Positions 55,175-64,000 of a stretch of 64,000 nucleotides of DNA are shown in pieces. The position numbers and the translations under genes were made by a program. Position 1 is the stretch's first letter. Each line of letters begins with the position of its first letter. The notes beneath the pieces are model-generated. The model was given only the letters and a program-made list of their open reading frames with translations, had not been told where the DNA came from and searched no databases. Origin of the DNA: Ovis canadensis (lineage: Eukaryota > Chordata > Mammalia > Artiodactyla > Bovidae); contig NC_091255.1 of NCBI RefSeq assembly GCF_042477335.2, forward strand, positions 32,528,501-32,592,500, written 5' to 3'.

Positions 55175-55790
55175 CATACCTGGCTGTGGTAGGGCCCCCA
55201 AAGATATGCAGGTACTAATCGCTGAAATCGACTTTAAATCATGTAAAAGGGACTTTGTAAATGTGATTGTTAAGGGTCTTCATCTGGGGAGATTATCATG
55301 GATTATCCAAGTGGGCCCTATGTGATGTGTAATCATAAGAGTCCTTTTAAGAGAGAGGTGGAGAGATATTTGACTACAGAAATGAAAAAGGCAATGTGGG
55401 GACTTCCCTGGCAGTCCAGTGGTTAAGATGCCGAGATTCCATTGCAGGGGGTGCAGGTTTGAATCCTGGTCAGGGAACTAAGAGCCCACATGCCACAGAC
55501 CGTGGCCAAAAAAAGAAAAAGACAATGTGATGATAGGCATGGAGACTGGAGTGATGTGGCCACAAGCCAAGGAATGCCGGAAGCCACCTGAAACTGGAGA
55601 AGACATGGAATAGATTTCCCCTGGAGCCTCCCAAGAGAACTCTTCCTGCTGACATCGTGAAATTAACCCTGTAGGACTCATTTTTGACTTTTGGTCTCCA
55701 GGACCCTGAGAAGATACATTTCTGTTATTTTAAGTCACTAGATTTGTGGCACTTTGTTACAGCAGCAACAGGGAATGAATATACTGGCCA
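55175..55790 (+). mobile_element. MLT1-like LTR fossil (ERVL-MaLR), with a SINE inside
   Basis: A solitary LTR-like relic of the mammalian MaLR group, assigned from the order TAGGGCCCCCAAAGATATGC, GGGAGATTATCATGGATTAT, GCCACAAGCCAAGGAATGC and a 3' end near TTTGTGGCACTTTGTTACAG. No internal genes are attached. It is old (probably early placental) and broken. A CHR SINE at 55399-55515 is nested in it. Confidence 0.6.
55399..55515 (+). mobile_element. CHR-family SINE (short) with TSD, nested in the LTR
   Basis: Sense copy (GGGACTTCCCTGGCAGTCCA to GACCGTGGCC plus A-tail). TSD AAAAAGGCAATGTG (55385-55398) pairs with AAAAAGACAATGTG (55516-55529). Confidence 0.9.
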
Positions 55791-56020
55791 ATATATCCTG
55801 GTAGGAACTGGAATTTCCTCCAGTTTATAGAAGAGCAGTGTGGGAGTGGATCATGAGGGCCCAAGGAGTGGGGTAGAGCATAAGGCTGAACAGGGAGAGT
55901 TCATTGACATGGGATCACTTGTCATGATTCAGGACTTAACATCCAGGCAAGGGTGCCTGAGGCTGCTTGTAATAGACTGCCAAGGTGTTGGTTACAGGGC
56001 CTCTTCAATGTCTGGCAGAT

Positions 56021-56220
56021 GGGGATTTCCCTGATGGTCCAGTAGGTAAGGCTCCACGCACCCAGTGCAGGGGGGCTGGGTTTGGTCCTTGGTCAGGGAA
56101 TGATCTCACATGCTTCATTTAAGTGTCTGCATGCCACGACTAAAGATCCTGAATGCCACTAAGATCTGGGGAAGCCAAATAAATAAATAACTAGCAAAAA
56201 TAAATATTATTATTTTTTTT
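56021..56220 (+). mobile_element. CHR-family SINE
   Basis: Sense copy: GGGGATTTCCCTGATGGTCC, GGTTTGGTCCTTGGTCAGGG, and an AAATAAATAAATAA tail. Confidence 0.83.
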
Positions 56221-56229
56221 TTAAAAAAA

Positions 56230-56988
56230 GATCCATCAGACCAAGTTTGGCTGGACTACATCTGGGAAGGTGTCTTCCTCCAGGTCCCTGGGTTAGCGGA
56301 AGTGTTTCCAGCCTGTGGTTTCAAGGAGTAGAAGCTGGGTTATGGAGTCACTTCAAGATCTGCAGTCAGACAGAAGTCAGTGGGCCTGCCTCTGAGGGCA
56401 CAGAAGACTGTGTTTTCTGATGGGTCCCTGGACAAGCAGGTGTGTTCTTGACCTATGCCTACAAGGTGCTGGGCCAAGTTACAAGACTGTGTCAGCATCT
56501 GCAGCTGGACCAAGATTGGACAGTGTGTCTTAGAGGCATGGATGGGCATCACCTGCCTTGTCCCTGGGTGAGCAGAACTGGCAGCTAAGAGGGCCTGGGA
56601 ATGGACCATGGGCCAGTTCAGCATCCACAGCCAGGGCTGAGGTTGATGCCCTCATTATCTAGGGCACAAGTGGCCCTGACTAATGCTAGGTTTCTTGACA
56701 GATGTTGTTGGTGACAGAATCAAGGCCAAGAGGGGGCTGTAGCTGAATCCACAGGGCTGTTTCCAGGCCTGTATCCAGGACTCCTGTCTGCAAGTCTGCC
56801 AGCTGGGCACAGTCTCGTCTTCTCAAAATAGCCCTCTTTGGACTTGACTCCACTGGGATCTCATAATCTCTTACCTAGATCTCAAAGCTCCCACAAAGGC
56901 ACTTTTTATCCTAATTATTGTTTCTAAGGGAGGAATATGAGTGAGGGAAACTCTTCTTCTTTTCTGCTATTATATATCTGTAACATCA
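56230..56988. other. Unassigned stretch
   Basis: No gene or repeat is recognised over about 760 bp, which is relatively GC-rich. Confidence 0.4.
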
Positions 56989-57208
56989 GGCTTCCCTGGT
57001 GGCATAGTGGTAAAGAATCCGCCTGCCAGTGCAGGAGATGTGAGTTCAATCCTTGGGTCGATGACATCCCCTGGAAAAGCAAATGGCAACCCACTCCAGT
57101 ATTCTGGCCTAGGAAATCCCATGGACAGAGGAGCCCAGACCAGGGATCAAACCTGTGTCTCCTGCAGTGGCAGGTGAATTCTTTACTTCTGAGACACCAG
57201 GGAAGCCC
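56989..57208. mobile_element. Bov-tA SINE with inverted terminal head (hairpin form)
   Basis: It starts as a sense Bov-tA (GGCTTCCCTGGTGGCATAGT to ATGGACAGAGGAGCCC). From about 57137 it switches to an antisense tRNA-type head (AGACCAGGGATCAAACCTGT to ACACCAGGGAAGCC). The arms 56989-57054 and 57143-57208 are near reverse complements, so the element could fold into a long hairpin. Confidence 0.8.
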
Positions 57209-57299
57209 TGTTCCTTTTAAAGAATAGGGTTGTTGTGGGCATGATGTCAAAGAGAGATAATGACATCCTGTATTGTTTAAACCTTTACAACACAATATA

Positions 57300-57375
57300 T
57301 TGGGTTGGTCAAAATGTTCATTTGAGTTTTTCCTTAACAGCATATGGAAGCAAACAAACTTTTTGGCCAACCCAC
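57300..57375. mobile_element. Mariner MITE (about 76 bp)
   Basis: Ends TTGGGTTGGTCAAAATGTTC and, reverse-complemented, GTGGGTTGGCCAAAAAGTTT are inverted repeats beside a TA (57298-57299). It is from the same family as the MITE at 30736. Confidence 0.85.
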
Positions 57376-57871
57376 TGTGATACATTTTTAAGTAGCAAAG
57401 AGATTCCCAGGTTGGAATAAAAAAGACAAGGCAAATTCCAAAGGAAAGGAAATCTCCCAATTGTTAAAGAAACCTTATGTTCCTGAGTGCTGGGAACCTG
57501 TGTCCTTGGTCATCCTTTATGATGCTGAACCAGCTGATGCGTTGGGGATGACGTCACACAAAATTATCCCTCAGAATTATCCCTTGATGTGACTTAAGAT
57601 GAGTGTTCAGATGGGACAAGGCCAGAGGCACAGGAATTCCGGGGAGTAAACAACTAGCTCTGTTTTACGACTAGCTCTGTTATTTGCTATAGGTAGAAGA
57701 AGTGATGGTGGAATTTGTTGTGTTTCTTCAGGGTCAACAGTGAGACAGTCTTTCTGTTCATTCCAAATCAGAGAACATTAGAGGTGAAAGAATATGACCA
57801 TTATCTTGGGCCTCTGTCAAGTTCAGGCCCAGGGAAAGTAAAGGACCCGATCAAAGTTAGGAACACTGCAG
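57376..57871. other. Unassigned stretch
   Basis: No gene or repeat is recognised. A tandem CTAGCTCTGTT motif occurs at about 57653-57681. Confidence 0.4.
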
Positions 57872-57932
57872 ATGAGAGGAGCCTGTTGGGCTACAGTCCA
57901 TGGGGTCACAGAGAGACAGACACGACTGAGCA
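57872..57932 (+). mobile_element. Bov-A fragment
   Basis: Sense, about 60 bp: GAGGAGCCTGTTGGGCTACA, GGGGTCACAGAGAGACAGAC, ACGACTGAG. Confidence 0.75.
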
Positions 57933-58219
57933 TACATGTGATACCTCTATCTTTGCTTCTCAAATCCTTTTGCTTGCAATTATGTTTCTCCCTGTTCCTC
58001 ATTTTTCATCTTCATTTCCCACAAGCCCTCTGCCTCCATCCAATCTTGTTTTGCTTCCTTCCCTCCTGTCCTTTCAGTCCCTTCATCCCTAGAAAGTATC
58101 ATGAGAAACCAATCCTGCAGGTGCAAGTCAAGGGGAAGTTTTAGGGAAATTAGTCAGAAAACACCAGTGGCACAGTAGAAATGCCAGGAATGGGCAATTA
58201 ATCTAAAAGAGACCCTAGC

Positions 58220-58338
58220 AGACTTCTCTGGTGGTCCAGTGGTTAAGACTCCAAACTTCAAATGCAGGGGGTGTGGGTTCCATCCCTGGTCAGGGAATTA
58301 AGATCCCCCATGCCACGTGGTGTGGTCAGAAAATAAAA
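58220..58338 (+). mobile_element. CHR-family SINE (short, CHR-1 type)
   Basis: Sense copy: GACTTCTCTGGTGGTCCAGT, GGTTCCATCCCTGGTCAGGG, ending in an AAATAAAA tail. Confidence 0.83.
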
Positions 58339-59226
58339 GGGGCTCTAGAAGGAAAATATAGCTAGATAATGACAGGACTAAAGGCTAGTAGCACATATCA
58401 CCATGTGACTTGTATTTACAGAAACAGATTGTCTTAGCTAGGAGCTTTGGGGACTGAGAGGGAGAATTCAGAGGAGAATTTCATGTTGATTATTCTGTTT
58501 TTTTAAATATTTAAATAATATTTAGGGTATAATCTTTTCAAAAGATTTGAAACATGTGGATACATGAGGAAATTTCATTCTTGTATTTTGAGAGTGATCA
58601 TATTTGTTAAAGTTTTGAAATTAAAAAAAAAATTTTAAGTTGTAAAAATCTTCACAGAGGTGTCATGCTTTCCCGAGTTACTCAAGAATACATGACCATA
58701 CAGTTTCCCATCCGTTCCCTCCGTATCCTGTGGTATTGATATCTTGTGTGATGGGTGAGGAATGAGCTGCTTTTTTTGGCTTGTAGAAGCCTGATGGGCG
58801 AAATAGAGTCATCCTGATCTCTAGGCCTATGTTTTGTAAAAGGGTAACCATTCCTGAACTTGAAGAAGTCATATGACCACCTGGGAAGTTACTGGGATAT
58901 TCTTGGTATAAGCAACGGAAGAGTCATTCCCTATGACACATGCACCTGAAGGCATTGAAGGCTTCCTGGGTTTCACTTCCACCCAGAAAAGGAGCGTACA
59001 GTGACTTAAGTTGTAATTTGTCAAGGAGACTGACCTGGCAGAATCTACCTGTCCATTGCCTATATTGGGTAGGGCTCCTATGCATATTATCCCCTACAAA
59101 AAAAAAAAAAATCCAAAAGCTCAGGGAGATAGAGAAGGTTCCAGACCATTTGTCCCAATTACTGCCCCCCAAAGAATTTTTCCTTTAGTCCAAAAAGAGA
59201 AAGGGAGAAATTGACACAAGACCTCA
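58339..59226. other. Unassigned flank downstream of OR3A1
   Basis: No gene or repeat is recognised. There is an AT-rich part near 58500-58640 and an A-run at about 59098-59111. It may contain the 3' UTR of the OR3A1 gene on the minus strand. Confidence 0.4.
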
Positions 59227-60174
59227 TCACACCAGTGACCACCTCCCCTTGATCACCCGCCAGAGGGCACCCTGAACATCAGGGTTCCTGAGGCTGTAGA
59301 TGATTGGATTCAGCATGGGGTTGGCTACAGTGTTAAAAATTCCAACAGCTTTATCCTTATCTGAAAGCTTGGCTGAACCTAGTCGCATGTAGTTAAAGAT
59401 ACCTGAACCATAGAATATGGCAACCACCGTGAGATGGGAGCCACACGTGGAGAAGGCTTTCTTCCTGCCCTCTGCTGAGCGAATTCGTAGAACCGCAGCT
59501 GCCACATGAATGTAGGAGGTGACAACAAGAGCCAGGGGGGTACCTGCCATTATGAAACCCACGCCAAAGAGCAGCAGCTCGTTGAGCTGGGTGCTGGAGC
59601 AGGAGAGCTGGAAGAGCTGCGGGAGGTCACAGTAGAAGTGGTTGATCACACTGGGACCACAGAAGTTGAGTGTGGATATGGCTACAGTGTGGGTCAATGC
59701 ATTTGAGAAGGCACAAGCCCAGGACACAGCCACCAGTATCCTCTGGACTGTTGGGCTCATGCGGGTGCTGTAAGTGAGGGGTCGGCAGATGGCCAGGAAT
59801 CGGTCATAGGCCATGGCTGTCAACAAGAAGCAGTCCACCCCAACCAGGAGGTGGAAGAAGAAAAGCTGTGAGAGGCAGACTGCATAGGGAACTGTGCGCT
59901 TGTGGGACAAGAGACGACCTAGCATCGAGGGAACGGTGACGGTGATGCACCCAATGTCCAGCACTGATAGGTTCCCCAGGAAGAAGTACATGGGGGTGTG
60001 GAGTTTGGGTTCCACCAAGATGGCTGCCAGGATGCTGAGATTGCCCCCGACAGTGACAAGGTAGGCAAGAAGGAAGAGTACAAAGACAGCTGGCCGCAGC
60101 CCTGGCGTCTCCACCAACCCCAGCAGGATGAATTCAGTAACAGCTGTTCCATTGGCCCCAGGTTTTGGCTGCAT
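59227..60174 (-). CDS. OR3A1: Olfactory receptor, OR3A1 type, intact
   Basis: The second OR3A odorant receptor, same family and membrane layout as its neighbour. It has 315 codons from ATG at 60172-60174 ([10 protein letters not shown]). The open frame extends 8 codons further upstream, but only through non-ATG codons, and those overlap a candidate splice acceptor, so I start here. NGT at 8-10, GN (44-45), [12 protein letters not shown] from 121, cysteines 100, 172, 182 and 192, KAFSTC and PMLNPIIY are all present. The [28 protein letters not shown] block matches human OR3A1 as I remember it, which separates it from the OR3A2 type. No lesion was seen. Confidence 0.94.
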   Translation of the reverse strand: MQPKPGANGTAVTEFILLGLVETPGLRPAVFVLFLLAYLVTVGGNLSILAAILVEPKLHTPMYFFLGNLSVLDIGCITVTVPSMLGRLLSHKRTVPYAVCLSQLFFFHLLVGVDCFLLTAMAYDRFLAICRPLTYSTRMSPTVQRILVAVSWACAFSNALTHTVAISTLNFCGPSVINHFYCDLPQLFQLSCSSTQLNELLLFGVGFIMAGTPLALVVTSYIHVAAAVLRIRSAEGRKKAFSTCGSHLTVVAIFYGSGIFNYMRLGSAKLSDKDKAVGIFNTVANPMLNPIIYSLRNPDVQGALWRVIKGRWSLV

Positions 60175-60180
60175 TAGTTT

Positions 60181-60190
60181 CTGCAAGGAA
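60181..60190 (-). promoter_or_regulatory. Candidate 3' splice site, OR3A1 coding exon
   Basis: Minus-strand TTCCTTGCAG ends 6 nt before the ATG, the same spacing as in the OR3A2-type gene. It would make the coding exon begin AAACTAATGCAG. Confidence 0.5.
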
Positions 60191-60489
60191 ATATCCAAGA
60201 AGATAAGGAATAATTCCTCTCAATATATTCAAAAAGAAGAAATAGACTTCTTTCTATGTCCTGAGCCCTCTACTAAGTCCCCCCTTTCCGAGTAAGGACT
60301 TTCCCACCATCCAGTCCACACCACACTTGTTAACTCACTACATTTGCTACAACATTCTCAGCTACATGGGAATCCTTTCACCATGTAAACATATATCAAA
60401 TGATCATGTTATACTTTGACAGTTTTACTTGTTGATTATACCTGTATTAGGTTTAAAAAAGTAGCATTTTATAAGCTTTAAAAAACTGA

Positions 60490-61097
60490 AAAGTCAAGAA
60501 ATAGACCTAAAGTAATATAGGAATTTAGAATATAATAAAAGCAGCATCTTAAAGGAATGGGAACAAGTATTATTCAATAAGTGCTTATGAGGGAAATAAT
60601 ATAGCTATGTTGGAAAACTATAAGTCATAACTATATACTTCATATATTTTGCAAAAATAAATTCTAAATGGACAAAAGTTTTAAATGAAGTATTAAACCA
60701 CAAAGTTATTGGGGAAATGGAGAATTTAATAGTAGTAGTGCAAGTATAACTCAAAATATAGACAAATTTTAATAATCAAAAGTAACATTTTAATTATTTT
60801 AAAATTCTGGCCAACTGGCTAAATGGACCCACTTCTTCCCAAAGCCCATTCTCTGCATGCTTCTAGATTAGGGTCGGCCACAGGGGAATTTGCATAATAT
60901 CTGTAAGGCAGAAGTGAAAAGGAGAAAGGACGATTTGGCAACATCTTTCAAATTATAAATGTATTTTTCTTTTTACCTGACAATTCCATGTCTGGAAATT
61001 TACCCAACAGATATATGGTCACAGAAATGATGGTCACACAGAGATGATGTCTGTGTGAGCTTATTTGTGGCAGCATTGTTTGTAATAGCAAATAATT
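60490..61097 (+). mobile_element. Old L1 ORF2 end, left part
   Basis: Decayed sense L1M: TAGGAATTTAGAATATAATA, GGACAAAAGTTTTAAATGAA, TGGAAATTTACCCAACAGAT, GGCAGCATTGTTTGTAATAG. It is interrupted at 61098 by a younger L1 and continues at 62392. The 60191-60489 interval is unassigned. Confidence 0.6.
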
Positions 61098-61108
61098 AGA
61101 AATAATCT
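61098..61108. repeat. Left TSD of the inverted L1
   Basis: AGAAATAATCT is repeated exactly at 62381-62391. The old L1 sequence is continuous across the site. Confidence 0.85.
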
Positions 61109-62380
61109 CCATAGTGGCTGTACTAGTTTGCATTCCCACCAACAGTGTAGGAGGGTTCCCTTTTCTCCACACCCTCTCCAGCATTTATTGCTTGCAGATT
61201 TTTGGATCACAGACATTCTGACTGGTGTGAAGTGGTACCTCATTGTGGTTTTGATTTACATTTCTCTAATAATGAGTGATGTTGAGCATCTTTTCATGTG
61301 TTTGTTAGCCATCCGTATGTCTTCTTTGGAGAAATGTCTATTTAGTTCTTTGGCCCATTTTTTGATTGGGTCGTTTATTTTTCTGGAATTGAGCTGCATA
61401 AGTTGCTTGTATATTTTTGAGATTAGTTGTTTGTCAGTTGCTTCATTTGCTATTATTTTCTCCCATTCAGAAGGCTGTCTTTTCACCTTGCTTATATTTT
61501 CCTTTGTTGTGCAGAAGCTTTTAATTTTAATTAGATCCCATTTGTTTATTTTTGCTTTTATTTCCAGAATTCTGGGAGGTGGATCATAGAGGATTCTGCT
61601 GTGATTTATGTCTGAGAGTGTTTTGCCTATGTTCTCCTCTAGGAGTTTTATAGTGTCTGGTCTTACATTTAGATCTTTAATCCATTTTGAGTACAGCCAC
61701 TATGGAGAACAGTGTGGAGATTCCTTAAAAAATTGCAAATAGAACTACCTTATGACCCAGCAATCCCACTGCTGGGCATACACACCGAGGAAACCAGAAT
61801 TGAAAGAGACACATGTACCCCAATGTTCATCGCAGCACTGTTTATAATAGCCAGGACATGGAAACAACCTAGATGTCCATCAGCAGATGAATGGATAAGA
61901 AAGCTGTGGTACATATACACAATGGAGTATTACTCAGCCGTTAAAAAGAATTCATTTGAATCAGTTCTGATGAGATGGATGAAACTGGAGCCGATTATAC
62001 AGAGTGAAGTAAGCCAGAAAGAAAAACACCAATACAGTATACTAACACATATATATGGAATTTAGGAAGATGGCAATGACGACCCTGTATGCAAGACAGG
62101 GAAAGAGACACAGATGTGTATAATGGACTTTTGGACTCAGAGGGAGAGGGAGAGGGTGGGATGATTTGGGAGAATGACATTCTAACATGTATACTATCAT
62201 GTGAATTGAATCGCCAGTCTGTGTCTGACGCGGGATGCAGCATGCTTGGGGCTGGTGCATGGGGATGACCCAGAAAGATGTTATGGGGAGGGAGGTGGGA
62301 GGGGGGTTCGTGTTTGGGAATGCATGTAAGAATTAAAGATTTTAAAATTTAAAAAATAAAAAACTAAAATTAAAAAAAAA
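61109..62380. mobile_element. 5'-inverted (twin-primed) L1, about 1.27 kb
   Basis: One TSD-bounded insertion contains two L1 segments in opposite orientation. 61109-61694 is antisense ORF2 (minus strand [20 protein letters not shown]). 61695-62380 is sense ORF2 end and 3' UTR ([39 protein letters not shown]). In the full-length L1 these are neighbouring segments, about 7060-7640 and 7626 onward, with only a short overlap around AGCCACTATGG. This is the signature of twin priming. Confidence 0.92.
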
Positions 62381-62391
62381 AGAAATAATCT

Positions 62392-62557
62392 ATCTGTTCA
62401 TTATTAAAGGGCTTACTAAGTTAATTATGGAATATTTTTCCAAAGGAATATTATGCAGCTGTAGGAAAGAGCTCTATCTGTGCAGATTTGAAAGATATCA
62501 AAGCAGTATTATTAAATGCAAAGCACAGCTTGTAGAATACATATACCATATACTATG
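62392..62557 (+). mobile_element. Old L1 ORF2 end, right part
   Basis: Resumes directly after the TSD: TATGGAATATTTTTCCAAAG then GAATATTATGCAGCTGTAGG, as expected from L1 ORF2. Confidence 0.6.
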
Positions 62558-62632
62558 CTTTGTTTGTTGTGCGGCAGAAAGCAACACAATATTTAAAGCA
62601 ATTATCCTTCAAATAAAAATAAAAATTTAAAA
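62558..62632 (+). mobile_element. Short L1 3' terminus
   Basis: GCAGAAAGCAACACAATATT then TAAAGCAATTATCCTTCAAA and an A-rich tail match the L1 3' end. No TSD was resolved. Confidence 0.5.
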
Positions 62633-62682
62633 AACCCCACAAGTCTGTGAATATGAATTGAACTGTATGCTTTAACTGAGCG

Positions 62683-62837
62683 AAGTGTGTGCTCAATCAC
62701 TCAGTCGTGCCCGACTCTGCGGTCTCATGGACTGTAGCCTGCCAGGGTTCTCAGTTCATGGAATTTTCCAGGCAAGAATACTGGAGTAGGTTGCCATTTT
62801 CTTCTCCAGGGTATTTTCCCAACCCAAGGATTGAACT
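62683..62837 (-). mobile_element. Bov-A/Bov-tA SINE, truncated
   Basis: Antisense copy: CAATCACTCAGTCGTGCCCG, AATTTTCCAGGCAAGAATAC, TATTTTCCCAACCCAAGGAT. The tRNA-head end is lost. Confidence 0.85.
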
Positions 62838-62924
62838 GACAGAATTCCCTTGGAAGCATTCTGTGCTAATGATTACAAGGAGACTTACCCCGGGCTACAA
62901 CAGTGCATAGTTTTAAGTGCTTTG

Positions 62925-63060
62925 CGTGTGGTTAGCTCATTTATTCCTCACAACCTCCCTATGAAACAGACACCATTTTAATCTGCATTTTACAGAAGGA
63001 ACATGAGTCACATATAGCAAGTGGCTGAAGGCAAGGTCTTAACTAGGATATGCTGACTTT
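62925..63060 (-). mobile_element. MIR SINE
   Basis: Reverse MIR with a good core: CTCATTTATTCCTCACAACC, CATTTTAATCTGCATTTTAC, CAAGTGGCTGAAGGCAAGGT. Confidence 0.7.
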
Positions 63061-63379
63061 TAACCTGTTCTTAAGATTTACACATACCATCAGGACACCT
63101 CAAGGATCATAAAGCCATGTCCTTCTCATTCAACTCTCTCTCAATGTATTTCTTTTTTTCTCTCTCTCTCAATGTATTTCTGACCCATTCTTATGACTCA
63201 AAGACTTACTCTCATACTCATGATAGCTGTGCCCTTGTAAATCCCAGTCTTGCCTTGTAGGCTGTAGTAGCTCAACTCCAAATCAGTGCCTTGGATGAAT
63301 CATGGCCATGGTCAGAAGCTGCCACCTGATTTCCCTTTTTATTTTAAACCATGTCTTAAGACTGTAAACTCTGTGAGTT
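63061..63379. other. Unassigned stretch
   Basis: No gene is recognised. A small imperfect duplication of CTCTCTCTCAATGTATTTCT occurs at about 63134-63182. Confidence 0.4.
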
Positions 63380-63600
63380 CCTAGATTCCCACCTTTGCTT
63401 ATGCTATTTTCTCTGTATTGAATGTCTTTCTTCCAGTGTCATATGTTCAAAATCTTCATGACTCAGCTCAAATGCTGTCTTCCTCCAGAAACGCTGCCCT
63501 GATCTGTGCCCATTTTAAAGTGATACTTACATCTTCGACATTCCCGTTACACTTTAATTGTATTCTACGTGGCACTAAGCACTGTGCCTTCAGCACAGTC
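63380..63600 (+). mobile_element. L2 LINE 3' region
   Basis: Sense L2: TTTGCTTATGCTATTTTCTC, CATGACTCAGCTCAAATGCT, AGAAACGCTGCCCTGATCTG. Confidence 0.6.
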
Positions 63601-64000
63601 ATTTAGTGATTTAATCATTTAGTAATTTAAGGATGAGATTCATTGCTGACTCAACCTTAGGAACTACATGCATAAACTCATTGTAATTGTGCATCATTTT
63701 GTAAATAAATGAATAGCCGCACTGGTTGACAGAGAGGTTTTCTGGCCAAAGGGGCCTCATTGTGGGCTAAGGTGGTGAGGAAAGGATTTGTGGACAAGTG
63801 TGAATTGTGCTAGACACGATTTGGAGGAAGTCGAGTCTAGCGAAAGGCACAGGATGACTGCTGTAGGGACAGGGTTGATTCCTCCATTTGTCTCGATAGG
63901 CATGCAGGGGTCGTGGCATCCATGCATTTACAGATAGCTCTTTGTATGAACTTCCCACACATTTTCTACAATCAGAAGAGGGACTTTTCAAAAGCAAGTA
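63601..64000. other. Unassigned right flank
   Basis: No gene or repeat family is recognised. Confidence 0.4.

Noticed and set aside
60175-60198. Longer OR3A1-type start, 8 codons upstream
   Set aside because: No ATG exists there; the extension begins at TTG and overlaps a candidate splice acceptor. The ATG at 60172-60174 gives the same length as the paralog.

Overview
The window is mammalian, and specifically ruminant, nuclear DNA. It is packed with repeat families found in bovids: an L1 of the bovine L1-BT type, the RTE-clade LINE BovB, the Bov-A/Bov-tA/BOV-A2 SINEs and the tRNA-derived CHR SINEs. Mariner MITEs are also present, as are older mammalian L1M, L2, MIR, Tigger-like, hAT-like and MLT1-like remnants. 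No bacterial, CRISPR, phage or operon-like structure is present.

The only host protein-coding genes I can support are olfactory receptor (OR) genes. From left to right they are an intact OR1P1-type gene (18911-19864, +), an OR1D-type pseudogene (40579-41510, +), a short second OR1D-like relic (about 42160-42262, +), an intact OR3A2-type gene (49772-50719, -) and an intact OR3A1-type gene (59227-60174, -). This order and orientation is the one I recall for part of the human 17p13.3 OR cluster (OR1P1, OR1D4, OR3A2, OR3A1). The window is therefore probably the syntenic ruminant cluster (chromosome 19 in cattle, by inference). Each intact gene has a single coding exon of 315-317 codons. Possible 3' splice sites lie just upstream, as expected for OR genes with separate 5' untranslated exons.

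Layout: 1-480 no recognised feature; 482-8379 a nearly full-length but decayed L1 with target-site duplications (TSDs); 8.4-18.5 kb nested repeats, including a Tigger-like element inside an old L1 and a U6 snRNA chimeric retrocopy; 18.8-19.9 kb OR1P1; 20-40 kb repeats and unassigned sequence with an L1M block, a 5'-truncated L1, tandem BovB ends and a U4 relic; 40.5-42.3 kb OR1D relics; 43.5-47.4 kb a near-complete BovB inserted into a SINE; 49.7-50.7 kb and 59.2-60.2 kb the OR3A pair; 61.1-62.4 kb an L1 with a 5' inversion; the rest is MIR, L2 and unassigned sequence.

The genes do not form a pathway. They are alternative odorant receptors, of which a sensory neuron normally expresses only one. 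I did not find a new biological system. The most interesting items are fossils of retrotransposition: the U6 chimera, an internally deleted BovB, the 5'-inverted L1, two roughly 65-bp L1 insertions with TSDs, an inverted-arm SINE, and a threefold tandem repeat in the L1 5' UTR. Repeat family names and boundaries were assigned by eye from remembered consensus sequences, so boundaries are approximate unless a TSD is given.
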